The notes beneath the pieces are model-generated. The model did not search any database and had not been told where the DNA came from. It saw only the letters and a list, made by a program, of their open reading frames with translations. Below are positions 46,936 through 57,530 of a stretch of 64,000 nucleotides of DNA, piece by piece. The DNA is from Megalobrama amblycephala (taxonomy: Eukaryota; Chordata; Actinopteri; Cypriniformes; Xenocyprididae). The DNA lies in contig NC_063044.1 of the NCBI RefSeq assembly GCF_018812025.1, positions 47,792,989-47,856,988 of the forward strand, written 5' to 3'. Positions within the stretch are counted from its first letter, which is position 1. Every line of letters starts with the position of its first letter. Made by a program: the position numbers and the translations under genes.

Positions 46936-47288
46936 AATTTCATCTAAGGCTGTGGCTGAAGTCAGTTGTAGCTCTTGTGTTTCTGTTTGTCTCTTTTTTC
47001 TGTTCTCTTCTTTCCTTCAGTGATTCTGCTTGTTAACAGGCTTGTTAATGCTAAGATGATTCTATAAATAATATAAAGATTTTGCAGCAGAGTTAAGGTT
47101 CAGTTCTGATTTATTTATTTGCTCTTTGCTGACATGTGGCATTGCTATGGCCTTCTTGTGGCTCAGATATGGCAAACAGGAGCGGCCCGCCCAAGTGCCA
47201 CTATTCCACACTACATGTGGCCCAGATCATCATACCACGCATGGCAGATGTGGGCCAGATTTGGGCCAGCACAAAGTTGCTATCTGGG

Positions 47289-48056
47289 TTTGTACAAGAT
47301 TAAGTATGCCTTGCAAGAAAAATAAAATACAGACCTTCATTAATCTTGTAATTGCTGAGAATCCGAGTGAATACTTGGTAAAAAATGATGAAAGACCCTG
47401 AGAACATACCAAAACGCACAATTATGCAGATACAGTGTCAAGTTAAAGTGCCATATTCGGAGCAGGACAGTGTTCTCCTGTTTGAACCACATGTAAACCC
47501 ACAGTGTCCAGATGGTCTTAAACCCCTGGAAACCCTACTAACTCTTAAAACTGTGTTTGGAACAATGCAGTGAATAAACTCAACAGTTCCATCTGCAAAA
47601 TTGGAGAGGTGGACAGAGGGTATGTGTGAGTCCTATGAGATTGCCAGAGAGCATGCGAAAAAGAGTACTGAGAGAAACAAAAGCATTATGAACCAAAAAG
47701 TAAGGTGTACTAACTTGACAGAAACTTGACTCCAAGAGTCCAGGGAAATGTCAAAATTACTGGGAGGACGAAGTCCACATTGTCATCCGCCAGGCTGCTG
47801 AGGAGGACATTCCAATCTATGAAGTGAAACCAGAGCAGGGCAAAGGCAGAGCAAGAGTGTTGCATCGTAATCATCTTCTCCCCTGTGATCACTTACCTCT
47901 GGTTACCACACTGACTCAAAACGCCACACCAAAAACGAAAACACCAACAAAAACACATAGCTTCACCTGCTGAGACATGGGAGGAACATGTGAATGACAG
48001 TGAAAGTGATGACAGGTACTTTGTCCAAGTGGAGCCCTACCAGTTTAGGACATAGC
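47289..48056 (+). pseudogene. gypsy-like pol remnant, continuation after the 12.1-kb insertion
   Basis: Coding traces resume in order. First come INLVIAENPSEYLVKNDER (47340-47398) and CQVKVPYSEQDSVLLFEP, which fit the stretch after the protease. Then at 47758-47900 come YWEDEVHIVIRQAAEED and VLHRNHLLPCDHLP, typical of the C-terminal end of gypsy integrase. Reverse transcriptase, RNase H and most of integrase are missing, so a large internal deletion took place. Several frameshifts. No LTR is recognised nearby. Confidence 0.65.
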
Positions 48057-48450
48057 AAAATAGTCATTAACAGATAGAAGTGGAAACCACGCCACAACTC
48101 TTGTCTCACAACCTACTTGTGAGAAATCGACAGATCGGTCAGAGACTTGAAATGAATGCTTGAGTCAACAGCATAGCCTCACTTTCCTGCTGAAGAACAA
48201 GACTTACCTGATCAACAGTTCCCTGTGCAGAGAAATCCTGTAGAGGAACCATCTGGAACTTGACAATAACGACCAACAAATAGGTTCACATATGATAACT
48301 TTGGAACTGCATGCTACAGAAATTACAAGAAATGAGTTTAGCCCACACCCTATATACATATAGACACCAAATATAAATTATGGGGTACTAATGACTGATA
48401 ACTACCCTCAGTCCTCATTTATCTGTTATCCAGCAAGTTAAAGAAACCCA

Positions 48451-49080
48451 ATGAACTTTCACTTGACCAGGTCTCAGATGCATTGCAGGACTGTAATGAC
48501 ACAAACTGCCGTCAGATGTCCGGACGACATTTTATTTTGTGGGGGAGAGTGTGATATACTCAAGGGATGGCCGGGTGCGTATGCGTTGCTTACCTGGGGA
48601 ACACATGGCACCAGGATGCACTATGGGAAGAAGGCAAGCCAGCGGAGGCAGTGTGATGCTTTGGGCAATGTTCTGCTGGGAAACCTTGGCTCCTGCCATC
48701 CATGTGGATGTTACTTTGACACGTACCTCCTACCTAAGCATTGTTGCAGACCATGTACACCCTTCCATGGAAACGTATTTCCTGGTGGCTGTGGCCTCTT
48801 TCAGCAGGATAATGTGCCCTGCCACAAAGCAAAAAATGGTTAAGGAATGGTTTGAGGAGCACAACAACGAGTTTGAGGTGTTGACTTGGCCTCCAAATTA
48901 CCCAGATCTCAATCCAATCGGGCATCTGTGGGATGTGCTGAACAAACAAGTCCGATCCATGGAGGTCCCACCTCGCAACTTTCAGGACTTAAAGGATCTG
49001 CTGCTAACATCCTGGTGCCAGATACCACAGCACACCTTCACAATATTAGGAAGGTGGTCATAATGTTATGCCTGATCAAT
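48451..49080 (+). pseudogene. Tc1-family transposase, decayed C-terminal half
   Basis: The frame at 48539-49063 contains GGSVMLWAMFCWETLAPAIH, then after a shift CGLFQQDNVPCHKAK (48789-48836; the D is the second catalytic Asp), then VKEWFEEHNNEFEVLTWPPN and YPDLNPIGHLWDVL. In the family the third catalytic residue is the Glu of a PIEHLW-type motif; here it is Gly. With at least one frameshift and no N-terminal DNA-binding domain it is inactive. The end of the element, GGTCATAATGTTATGCC, is at about 49056-49072. Confidence 0.85.
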
Positions 49081-49117
49081 GTAGTATAGTATAGTATAGT
49101 ATAGTATAGTATAGTAA
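49079..49117. repeat. (TATAG)n microsatellite
   Basis: About seven TATAG units directly at the end of the Tc1 remnant. Confidence 0.9.
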
Positions 49118-52100
49118 ATGCAGAGGCTCAAGGGAGATTAACAGAATATTTCTAGCAGAAATGCTTCAAAATGTACTTAATGAATTCACTCGGCATTTAC
49201 AAATAAATCAGTGAAATACTCCTTCACTTATTTGAGTTGTTATACTAAATGCATGTGTTCATTTTTCTGATCCAAGCACAATATGCCCTGAAATAGATAG
49301 TCGGTATGAAAATTAGGCCTGTCAGTAGAGTCAAAGCTATCATTATTAATTTAGCATTTAAAGAAATCTAACAGCTTGGCTTTAAAGAGTCTGTCAGAGA
49401 CTGAAAGCTGAGTTCCCAAATCTGTCAGTGCAAGTTTAGCCACAAAACTGTTTGAGGCTTAAATCCATATTTTCCATCAAAGACCCCGTTGTCACCCAGT
49501 TATGATGTCTTTTCCAGAGTCAAAGAATGTTTATGCATGGACAGCAGCCTCACAGAAGAGCAGAATTAGGCAGTTTTCTTGGATGAAAGGAAGTGACTGT
49601 GACTAAAAGCCATCTGGATGATGCTGTGTGGCGTGAAAGCTGAGGGGTCCTTTCTGTTTGTGTCTGTGCAATTGGCCACTCACACACAGATGCAGGAATT
49701 CTAAGAAGAGAGAAATCTAAACGGCATGCATTGGTGGCTGATAGAGATAATATCTCTATAATATAATAATGCTGCTCCGAAATATTACTATTAAAAATAC
49801 ATTGTGATTTCATGCTTAAAAGAGAATTTGGTCAATAATCACTTTATAAACGATTATATATTCAAATGTTAAATAGCCATAAACCATTAGACATATGCTG
49901 TGTTTTAAAGCCTTACATAGTCAAGGCTCTACGTATCAATAGAGGAAATAGGAAAAAAGTGTTAAAAAAGTTATAAAAGAGATGGAATATTGTTCATGCT
50001 TTTCTTGTATGGCGCAAGGTAAACACTTGGTTCCTGAGACCATACGGTTTGTATATTCATCAGAGTTTAGGTTTTAAATTGTCAATGTGTGAACTCTTGA
50101 AGAAGATTAAAAGTGACTCAGAGGAGATCAAAGTCATTGAAGTGCATTCGCTAATTTACAAACCTCATTGTGCAAGATGTTTGAATGTTTATATATGCAC
50201 TGTGTCTGTGTTTCAATGAGATTATTGGACTTGACTTTGTGTCAGTACAAAGTCAGATCAAGGCCTCTATCACTACAAATCCAAATGAATGTACCTAATT
50301 TACATTCAATTCAATAATGTCATCTCTCATAAACTTGTGGAATCAGATTCATTTAATGACATCAAAATACTGTAGCATAGTATTAATGAAATTAAAATAG
50401 TACTGTTTCTTTTCAAAATAAATTTTTTATGAAAGATACAGATTGTCCTAACTACCCTTTAGGTCATTTTTCAAGCACCTTATTACCACCTATATTTACG
50501 TTTTAAAGTCATGCGCCCTCTAGCTGGCGTAAAAAATAATGACAGTGCCGTGTTACGTCTGTCGTCATGAAATGACATATGACTGTCGTTACCAATCAAA
50601 ATGCATGTTCATTTAAATGCAATGTGTGGACTTTTTACACCATTAGTCCTATTTCAAATTAGCAAAACAATTTTTTTTTTACTAACGACTAAACACACCC
50701 CACCCCTAAACCTACTCTTAGTGATTTGTAGTGCATATACACTTTATGAGCACATGCGTTCCCTGGGATCGAACCCACGATCGCATGATCACATGATTGC
50801 ATATTGTTATGTATTGCAATGCTCTGCCAGTTGAGCTATGCTAAGTGTCCTTTTGTCAATAGGGGCGCAACTTTAGTAAACGCTCCTATGAGTCGTATTT
50901 TAGGGAAGTGACAAACGACCTATATAGGCGTATTGGTTGGAGGACATGTTGGAAAAATAATTATTGTGATGTCATAGTTTTGGCCAGTAAGTGGCAACTT
51001 CATGAGTGAGTCTCTTGAATCATTAATTTAACCAATTTCTTCAAAAACACAGATTCATTCACTAACAAAACAGGTGAATGTCGTCATGAGTGAGTCATTG
51101 AAACATTCACACAACTGTTTCATGATATAATAAGTATTTACGTCATTGTCAGCTTGAGCATTTACCTATCCAAATAAAGATCACAAAGAAATGTTCTGAT
51201 CTCAGAGCCTTACATGCTTTCCCAAATGTTAACCAAGGAATAAATTCTACTTCCTGTAATGGAACAATGCATTGAGCATCAGACTGCTTTTCTGAACTTT
51301 TGCCAGCCTCCTTATTCATTCGCAATCCCTTTACTTTTGTGCAGAATTTAAAGGTCCTATGGGGTAATTTTGGGCCAATTTGTCCAGGCCTCGATCTTCT
51401 TGCCAAAACTATTTATATTAGTAACTACTCCCCTTAGTACAAAAAAAGAGGAGCACATGTGAAACAAAGAACTATGTAGAGGGAATGGAACAGAGAGAAA
51501 AAAAAAAGATTTTAGTATCTCAGTGACCCTCAGCCATTATGAAAAAGAAAGATAAAAGCATTAATTTCCGTCTCAACAGAGAAACTAAACCTATACTATT
51601 CATGTAATGGCAAACTGTCCTTTGATCTGGCCGCCAAGGTCATTTCGTGGTTCCTTGCATTATGCTTGTTAATCACAGAGAGCCGTAGGCTATCTGAGCT
51701 TCGACTTGCTTCACGTTTTCTTGGAAAGGCAACATTTGAAGCCTGTAGAAATTGGCATATGGATCCACAGAACCACTGCGGTGATAATCACAAGGGTCTT
51801 TCTGTCCATTCCTCAACCTGATGATTTTATGGACAAAACTGTCTCAATCAGCCCTTAACTGTAACTTAAAAGGTCCATGAAGACAGCCTTCAGACACTGT
51901 AATCATGTTTCACATTGCAAAGATCAATACTTTAACCAGTCAGAGATGTGACTGTTTTAGCACCTGCGGGCAGGTTTGATACCCCAAGCCACTTAAAAAT
52001 CTGCATTACATTATAACTCACATATAACTGACAAAATTATCACTAGTAGATTAATATCACCTTACCTCAAATCGAATTTACTGTCTTCCAGAAGACAACT

Positions 52101-52439
52101 GGATTGCCAGAAGAAAAAAAGGCCAGTAGTGCTTCAAAAAAAAAAAACTTTTTTAAACCAAGAATAAATAATTCTAATAACAATGTTCATGTACAGAAAT
52201 ATATCCACCACCTTTAGTCATACACTATTGTATTGTACTTAAACCTACATTCTGAGCCTGCCTGCATGCATAAACAAATATTAATGTCTCTATGTGACTC
52301 ATTCAGCTCAGCCGACTTTCTTGGTAATTGCCAATATCGTGATATGTGCACATTATTGTGCACATATATTGGCACAGGATTATTCTCCTTATAGTGGACT
52401 TCAATGGCCTCCAAACGGTTGAAGGTCAAAATTACAGTT
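49118..52439. other. mostly unique sequence, no gene seen
   Basis: GC-richer unique blocks at 49490-49730 and 51590-51880 may be conserved non-coding sequence. No domain is recognisable in any frame. A tRNA-like repeat is at 50750. Confidence 0.45.
50750..50850 (-). repeat. tRNA-like (SINE-type) sequence
   Basis: On the minus strand: CATAGCTCAACTGGCAGAGC (A-box-like), a long variable loop, then GTGGGTTCGATCCCAGGGAA (B-box/T-arm-like). The insertion between the boxes is too long for a functional tRNA. Confidence 0.5.
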
Positions 52440-52740
52440 TCAGTGCAACTTCAAAGGGCTTTAAACGATACCAGACGAGGAATAAGGGTCTTATCTAGCG
52501 AAACAATTGGTCATTTTCTAAAATTAAATACAACTGTATATGCTTTATAATCACAAATGATCGGCTTGCACGTGCTACCGCTTTCCATATTCTTAAAAAA
52601 GCTTACGCTGTATGTCCTACGCCTTCCCTATTCTACTTACGGAAAAAATGGAACTGGCGCCGCGTTCGTTCCGTAAGTTGAATAATAACACATGGAAGTA
52701 AAGACACAAGTAGTGTTAAGACTGATTAGCTCGCAGAGTC
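52440..52740. repeat. probable interspersed repeat
   Basis: Includes AAACGATACCAGACGAGGAA and CTTACGGAAAAAATGGAACT, which look like abundant fish repeat sequence. Termini not defined. Confidence 0.35.
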
Positions 52741-52836
52741 CATTCTTGAGTGTTGTGACAATCGTGCAGATCAATGGGCTTTCACTGTAAAAGGCAGGAT
52801 CGTGGTGTGGATTGGAAAGGAAGGTGCGTGAACACA

Positions 52837-53046
52837 GTGGATTGGGGATGGAAACTGGTGGACAACCGGCTCCTGCCAGTTATGACCTGTAAGACTGCTG
52901 CCCCAGAAAACCTCCTGCAGATGATCCACTGTAATTGCACAACTGCCTTCTGAACACAACAGTGCCATTGCAGGGCATATGGACTACCATGCATGCCTGC
53001 TTGTGGACCATGTCAAATTGGGAATTGTGAGAATATAACACTATAA
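52837..53046 (+). pseudogene. mobile-element ORF remnant with a cysteine-rich CXC-like C-terminus
   Basis: A single frame reads VDWGWKLVDNRLLPVMTCKT, then APENLLQMIHCNC, a TGA at 52951, then TQQCHCRAYGLPCMPACGPC and QIGNCENITL before TAA at 53044. The C-x-C, C-x-C, C, C-x-x-C spacing resembles tesmin/TSO1-type CXC cysteine clusters found at the end of some transposon-derived proteins. One nonsense codon and no N-terminal part. The parent element is not identified. Confidence 0.55.
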
Positions 53047-55054
53047 TCAACCTCTATGGGAGGAAGAGTGTGACGACTAATGGTAAATCTAGTGAAGGTC
53101 ACAGTGCAAAAAAGATAAAAAAAAAAAAAAACGAAACAACTGAAGAAAATAGAAAAAGATATGTATAAATAAGAAAAGTATTAAAAAATATAAAAAACAA
53201 AAGGCATACAAAAAAACACATAATAAAAAATATTTTAAAAATATAAAGAAATAAAACAAAAAAATAAAAGGGGTTAGTGGTACTGAGACTTCACGTGGCA
53301 GCCCTGTTTTGACTAATTTTACAGTACCACACAGTTCTAATGAATTTATTCTTTATTGGAATCAAAAGAATGGTTATGAACCACAGAAAGCACCAACACT
53401 AGGCAAAACGATATGAGAAAGGAGAAATATGCAATTACTTAAGGGAGATTGTACTTACTTTTTGCATAAATATGCTTGTAACCAATTGCTTTAATATATA
53501 ATTGTACTTGTAATCACTTATCTATCATGCAAATATGCTAATTAGAATATTACATGGCCAAAACATGTATCAGGCACCAGTATTCCTGGTCTAGGAGGAA
53601 TACAAAGGAGTAATGGTCATTTTAAAGACCTGACATTCGCCATTTTGAAAATGGGGCCTTTCTTGGAGTCAAACTTTTATTATGTTTTTAAGTACATCTG
53701 ATACTACTGTAAACCACTGAGAAAACTTTTGTTAGAATTTTTTTTGGGGTCAAGCCATATTTGCAGCTGATTTAGTACTCAAATGTTTCAAGTTAAGAAC
53801 AATTAAAATGCATGAGTAGTACAAAGTAAAAATCTGCCAGTTCTGCTTACTTAAACTTTGAGTTTCTTAAATTAAAAGTTTTGAGGCAACTGATTGCCTC
53901 CATTTTTTGTGTGTTTTGCCAAATTATTCAGGTTTACACTGAGTTTAAGAATTCAGTTTAGAGGACTTGAAATTTGTGTTCCAAATTTCATAATTTCTAC
54001 TTAGTCATTTTAAGTTTACTTTGCTTTTTTTCTTTTTTGAAATACATTCTGCTTACTCTTTGTTTGTAAATTTTACTTAAACATTGTAGCACTGAATTAA
54101 GCTATATGCTTTTTAAGCGTGTGGTTTATTTAGAAACCTTTGAAGTAAACAACACAATAGATAATTTCTTGTTACACTTTGTAAGACAACATGTCTGCAG
54201 TATAGGTATAGGTACCCAAATGGACACCAAGACCTTAATACCTGATACACAAAACACATCAACAGTAATCAGTGGATAGTTTTTGAGTAGAAAATAAACT
54301 CCAGATGTCGCAAAACAGCAAGTTACTAAACCTAACAAAAAAGCAACAAGAGAACAAGTGAAAAATGCAACCTTAATTATTTGTGCCCCATAGCATGATG
54401 GGAACACCAGTATCAGAAAGTTTAGTAGGCTTTACTTCTTTGATACTACACCGAGAAAACAGACTCTCGCACAAAGAGTCATCCAGAGTTTTACATCATC
54501 AATCCGTGACACGTTCAGTGACTGTGAGCTACATTACATGTGGGATAGAAATGGAGGCTAGCAAACAAAAACAATCTCTAGCATTACTTTTTATTTCAAA
54601 ATTCTGACTTTTCTGACTGGAGCAAGTGGTGGTTTGTTGCTGTCGCACTAATTGCATCAGGTTCGGCGCTCCTCATCATAGGAAAAGCCACATACAGGAC
54701 TCTGCCTCAAAACTTGTCAGAGGTAAAATTAGATTGCAATGGTCATTAATTGGCTGTTGGTCAGTGAATGTCAATCTAGCGATCAAAGTCTTCAGATTTT
54801 GGCCTAGGATCAGAGGAATCTTTTAGGATTGACAAAATTTGTCTCAGACGGCCAGATTGTAGCCAAGTGTGCACCCGGCTTTAGATCAAATGTAGGGCGT
54901 TTACATGCAACATTTTATAAATGAGACCCCTGAACTCGCTACTGCGAGAAAAAAGTCAGAATTTTGAAATAAAAAGTTGCCTTTTTATTCCATGACAGAA
55001 ACAAGCTTCCATAAAAAAGTAGTATGTAGACCATTTTAAAACCAAGTTTTATAT
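53047..55054. other. AT-rich intergenic sequence with one exon-like block
   Basis: Mostly unique. At 54634-54721 a plus-strand frame reads KWWFVAVALIASGSALLIIG and then KATYRTLPQNLSE before a GAG|GTAAAA donor-like site; a pyrimidine-rich stretch precedes it. It may be an orphan exon or part of a repeat. 54940-55020 carries a fragment of the repeat at 27210. Confidence 0.4.
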
Positions 55055-55058
55055 TTAA

Positions 55059-55734
55059 AGGTCCCGTTTTTCTTGGTTTTTTGAAGCTTTGATTGTGTTT
55101 ATAGTGTGCAATATAACATGTGTTCATGTTTCGCGTGTAAAAAAACACAGTATTTTTCACATAATTTACTTATCTGTATACCGCTGTTTCCACTGTCATA
55201 AAAACGGGCTGATGACTTCCTTGTTCTATGAAGTCCCTCCTTCAGAAATACGTAACGAGTTCTGATTGTGCCAGCGGTTCCTGTGTTGTGATTCGACAGC
55301 ATCTTAGCGAACCTTGCCCGGAAAGGTCACGCCTCTTACCATAACGTGGAGATGCACGCGCTCAGTGTTATTGTAAACATGTCTTTAATTTTACCCTATC
55401 AATTTGAGCCGGAATCAGACCCGGTGATTGGACTGCGGGATGAAAATAACAGCGTTTCGACGACATGGCGACAAACACACTCTACAAACGCAACTCTTGT
55501 GTATTCCTGTGGGCGGAGGTTAGTCAAAAAACTGTTTTAGTGACGTCATTAAAGAAGGAAGTAGAGGGATGTAGTCCAAACTGGCCGTTCGATGTAGGCG
55601 ACTTCTGTTAAATAAAATATCTCGCTTGGCATTGAACTTTGAGCTTTAACATTTTACAGATTTTATTTATACTCTAACAACAACATTACACACTAACTAA
55701 AGTTTGAAACATGGGATCACGAAGAACGGGACCT
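55059..55734 (+). mobile_element. TTAA-flanked DNA transposon, copy 3 (676 bp)
   Basis: TTAA at 55055-55058 and 55735-55738. Inverted relative to copies 1 and 2, so its 64-codon ORF is on the plus strand (55346-55540). The ORF product is identical to copy 2. Element sequence is very similar to both. Confidence 0.87.
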
Positions 55735-55738
55735 TTAA

Positions 55739-57123
55739 ATATAATCAGCTCTAATATGATGAGGATCAAAAATCTCATTAAACATTATATAATGATACTT
55801 TTCAAGCTTTTAAAATGGCCTTGTGGTTTGGCATCCCAAACAGAACATGAATGTTAAAGCTCTGAAAAATTGTTAAAAGGACTTTCAAAAGCATGACTAT
55901 GCTTTGTGAACTTGATTTCTTTCATTCTTGCTGTTGTATAATAATTGTCATTTTTCTGCCGGACTCTCCACAGCATTCTACAATCACCTTTGCAGCTGTT
56001 GCCTGGAGATATCTTATCTCCAAGAGATCATCACTTTAAAGCATAATCCTCAGTTGGCTGACACCCTCTTGACACTCAGTGCAACCACCCATTGTATCTG
56101 AATGACAGCTTCCTGCATGTCGAATCTGATCATTTCTCACACGCCCACACGTGTGTACTCACACACGCTCACACGCTGCTACTGATGGCTTTGTAAGGTC
56201 CCAGACCACCGACAATGATTTTTAAAAAAAATACAAAATGGAAAAGGTGAGAAACTTGTTGTTTAGACTATTTCTTTTTTTTTTTTTTTAAAGAAAGGTC
56301 AGTCCCTTCATCGTATAGCTTTTTAAGATTTTTCATAGACAGCAATCTCTCTGAGGATGAAAAAGAGACTGTAGAATGAAATGCATTTAGTGAAAACAAC
56401 CGCCAACATAATTTACATTTGAAAGCCAGCATTTGAGAGAGAGTAAAGGTAATTTACTCCCCCTCCACCCTTTCATCATTGGCCAAACGAGAAAAATATT
56501 CTCTGTTAGTACAATAACATAAAAAAAAGCTATGAACTTTGTGTCACACACAATCTGACAGATGGAGGCAGCAGGCAGACAGGCCCTGAAGATCTCCCTC
56601 AACAGCATAATCCTGATACATCAAAGCCTGTATGTATGCTGGAATATATATTTGATGCTTTTATTCAGTCTGGCTTTAAGATTAAACCTTGTAATTTTGC
56701 TTTTAACATGAAAAACCACAGGTGAATCTGTACAAGCTATGACAAATTGAAAGGGGCAGACAAATGCTGGCGAACTTAAAAGTTTTACAATAGAATTTTG
56801 AATAAGTACTACTGTATAGAATATAGAGAAGCTGCTCAGGATGAAATATTTTGCTAAGCAACAGGTATAACCAATGATTAAAATCAGATTAAAACAAAGA
56901 CATGCTTGGTAGGATTACATAATTGTTCATGACCACCAGATCTGCACTTATCTAATAGGTTATTTACATGGTCATAGGTGTGAAAAGCAGTCTGTTCTAT
57001 GAATATATTACAATATCATTTTTGAGATCAGCAAAAAGTATTCCTTTAAGTACACTTTAGAGGTTATTCATTTGTTGAAATCAACAAATCAACATTATTT
57101 TTTCTGCTTGTTGATATACCTCG
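55739..57123. other. unique AT-rich sequence, no gene seen
   Basis: A CA-rich, somewhat GC-richer part at 55970-56220. No supported exon. The 73-codon minus frame at 56387 has no domain. Confidence 0.5.
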
Positions 57124-57247
57124 AAACATTTAGGTAATTTGATGCTTAACAAAGGAATAATTTAACAATTTTAAACTGTGAAACACAACATGTTGAGGCC
57201 CTTTTGGTTGATTAAAGACAAGGACAATGGGTCAAATTGTTCCTAGA

Positions 57248-57318
<71 letters not shown>

Positions 57319-57450
57319 CTAGGAACAATCAGGATGAAAATATTTATATATATATATGTTGTATATAACATATAACATGTTGTGTTGCACAGTTTTGAAC
57401 AGTTTAAAATTGTTAAATTATTCCTTTGTTAAGCATCAAATTACCTAAAT

Positions 57451-57455
<5 letters not shown>
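57124..57455. repeat. long inverted repeat around a (TA)n core
   Basis: Left arm AAACATTTAGGTAATTTGAT and TTAACAAAGGAATAATTTAA pair with right arm ATCAAATTACCTAAATGTTT and TTAAATTATTCCTTTGTTAA. Directly around the (TA)n at 57252-57316, ATTGTTCCTAGATTAT faces ATAATCTAGGAACAAT. A potential cruciform of about 330 bp. Confidence 0.8.

Positions 57456-57461
<6 letters not shown>

Positions 57462-57482
<21 letters not shown>
57462..57482. repeat. short (TA)n tract
   Basis: About ten TA units followed by AGGGCTGCACGATTTATCGC, the start of a known type of fish repeat. Confidence 0.85.
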
Positions 57483-57486
<4 letters not shown>

Positions 57487-57530
57487 CTGCACGATTTATC
57501 GCGATTAAACCACTCGCTTGTTCAGAGCTG

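Larger units (their letters stand above)
35174..47288. mobile_element. 12.1-kb composite insertion with long inverted ends
   Basis: Left end CCCAGATTGCAATTTTGCG and right end (reverse complement) CCCAGATAGCAACTTTGTG open inverted repeats of more than 300 bp. These share GATGATCTGGGCCAC, TTGCCATATCTGAGCCACAA, ATTATTTATAGAATCATCTT and AGCATTAACAAGCCT. The left arm is itself split by the element at 35355. A third copy of the same end starts at 45356. The insertion interrupts a retrotransposon frame, which fixes its borders. It shows TT (possibly GTT) at both flanks as candidate duplication. No transposase is visible, so it would need help in trans. Whether it moved as one unit or grew by nested insertion is unresolved. 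Confidence 0.6.
45356..47288. mobile_element. 1.9-kb palindromic element forming the right part of the composite
   Basis: Starts CCCAAGATAGCAACTTTATG (same end as 35174) and ends with the inverted copy at 47288. The arms meet near 45960-46000, where CACCATAATGGTGATTAGTG faces ACCAATTACCATTATGGTGA. The right arm is interrupted by 46397-46935. Its left arm matches 36150-36470 of the composite's left side closely, so both belong to one family. Confidence 0.65.

Noticed and set aside
48734..48949. 71-codon minus-strand ORF
   Set aside because: Antisense shadow of the Tc1 transposase remnant.
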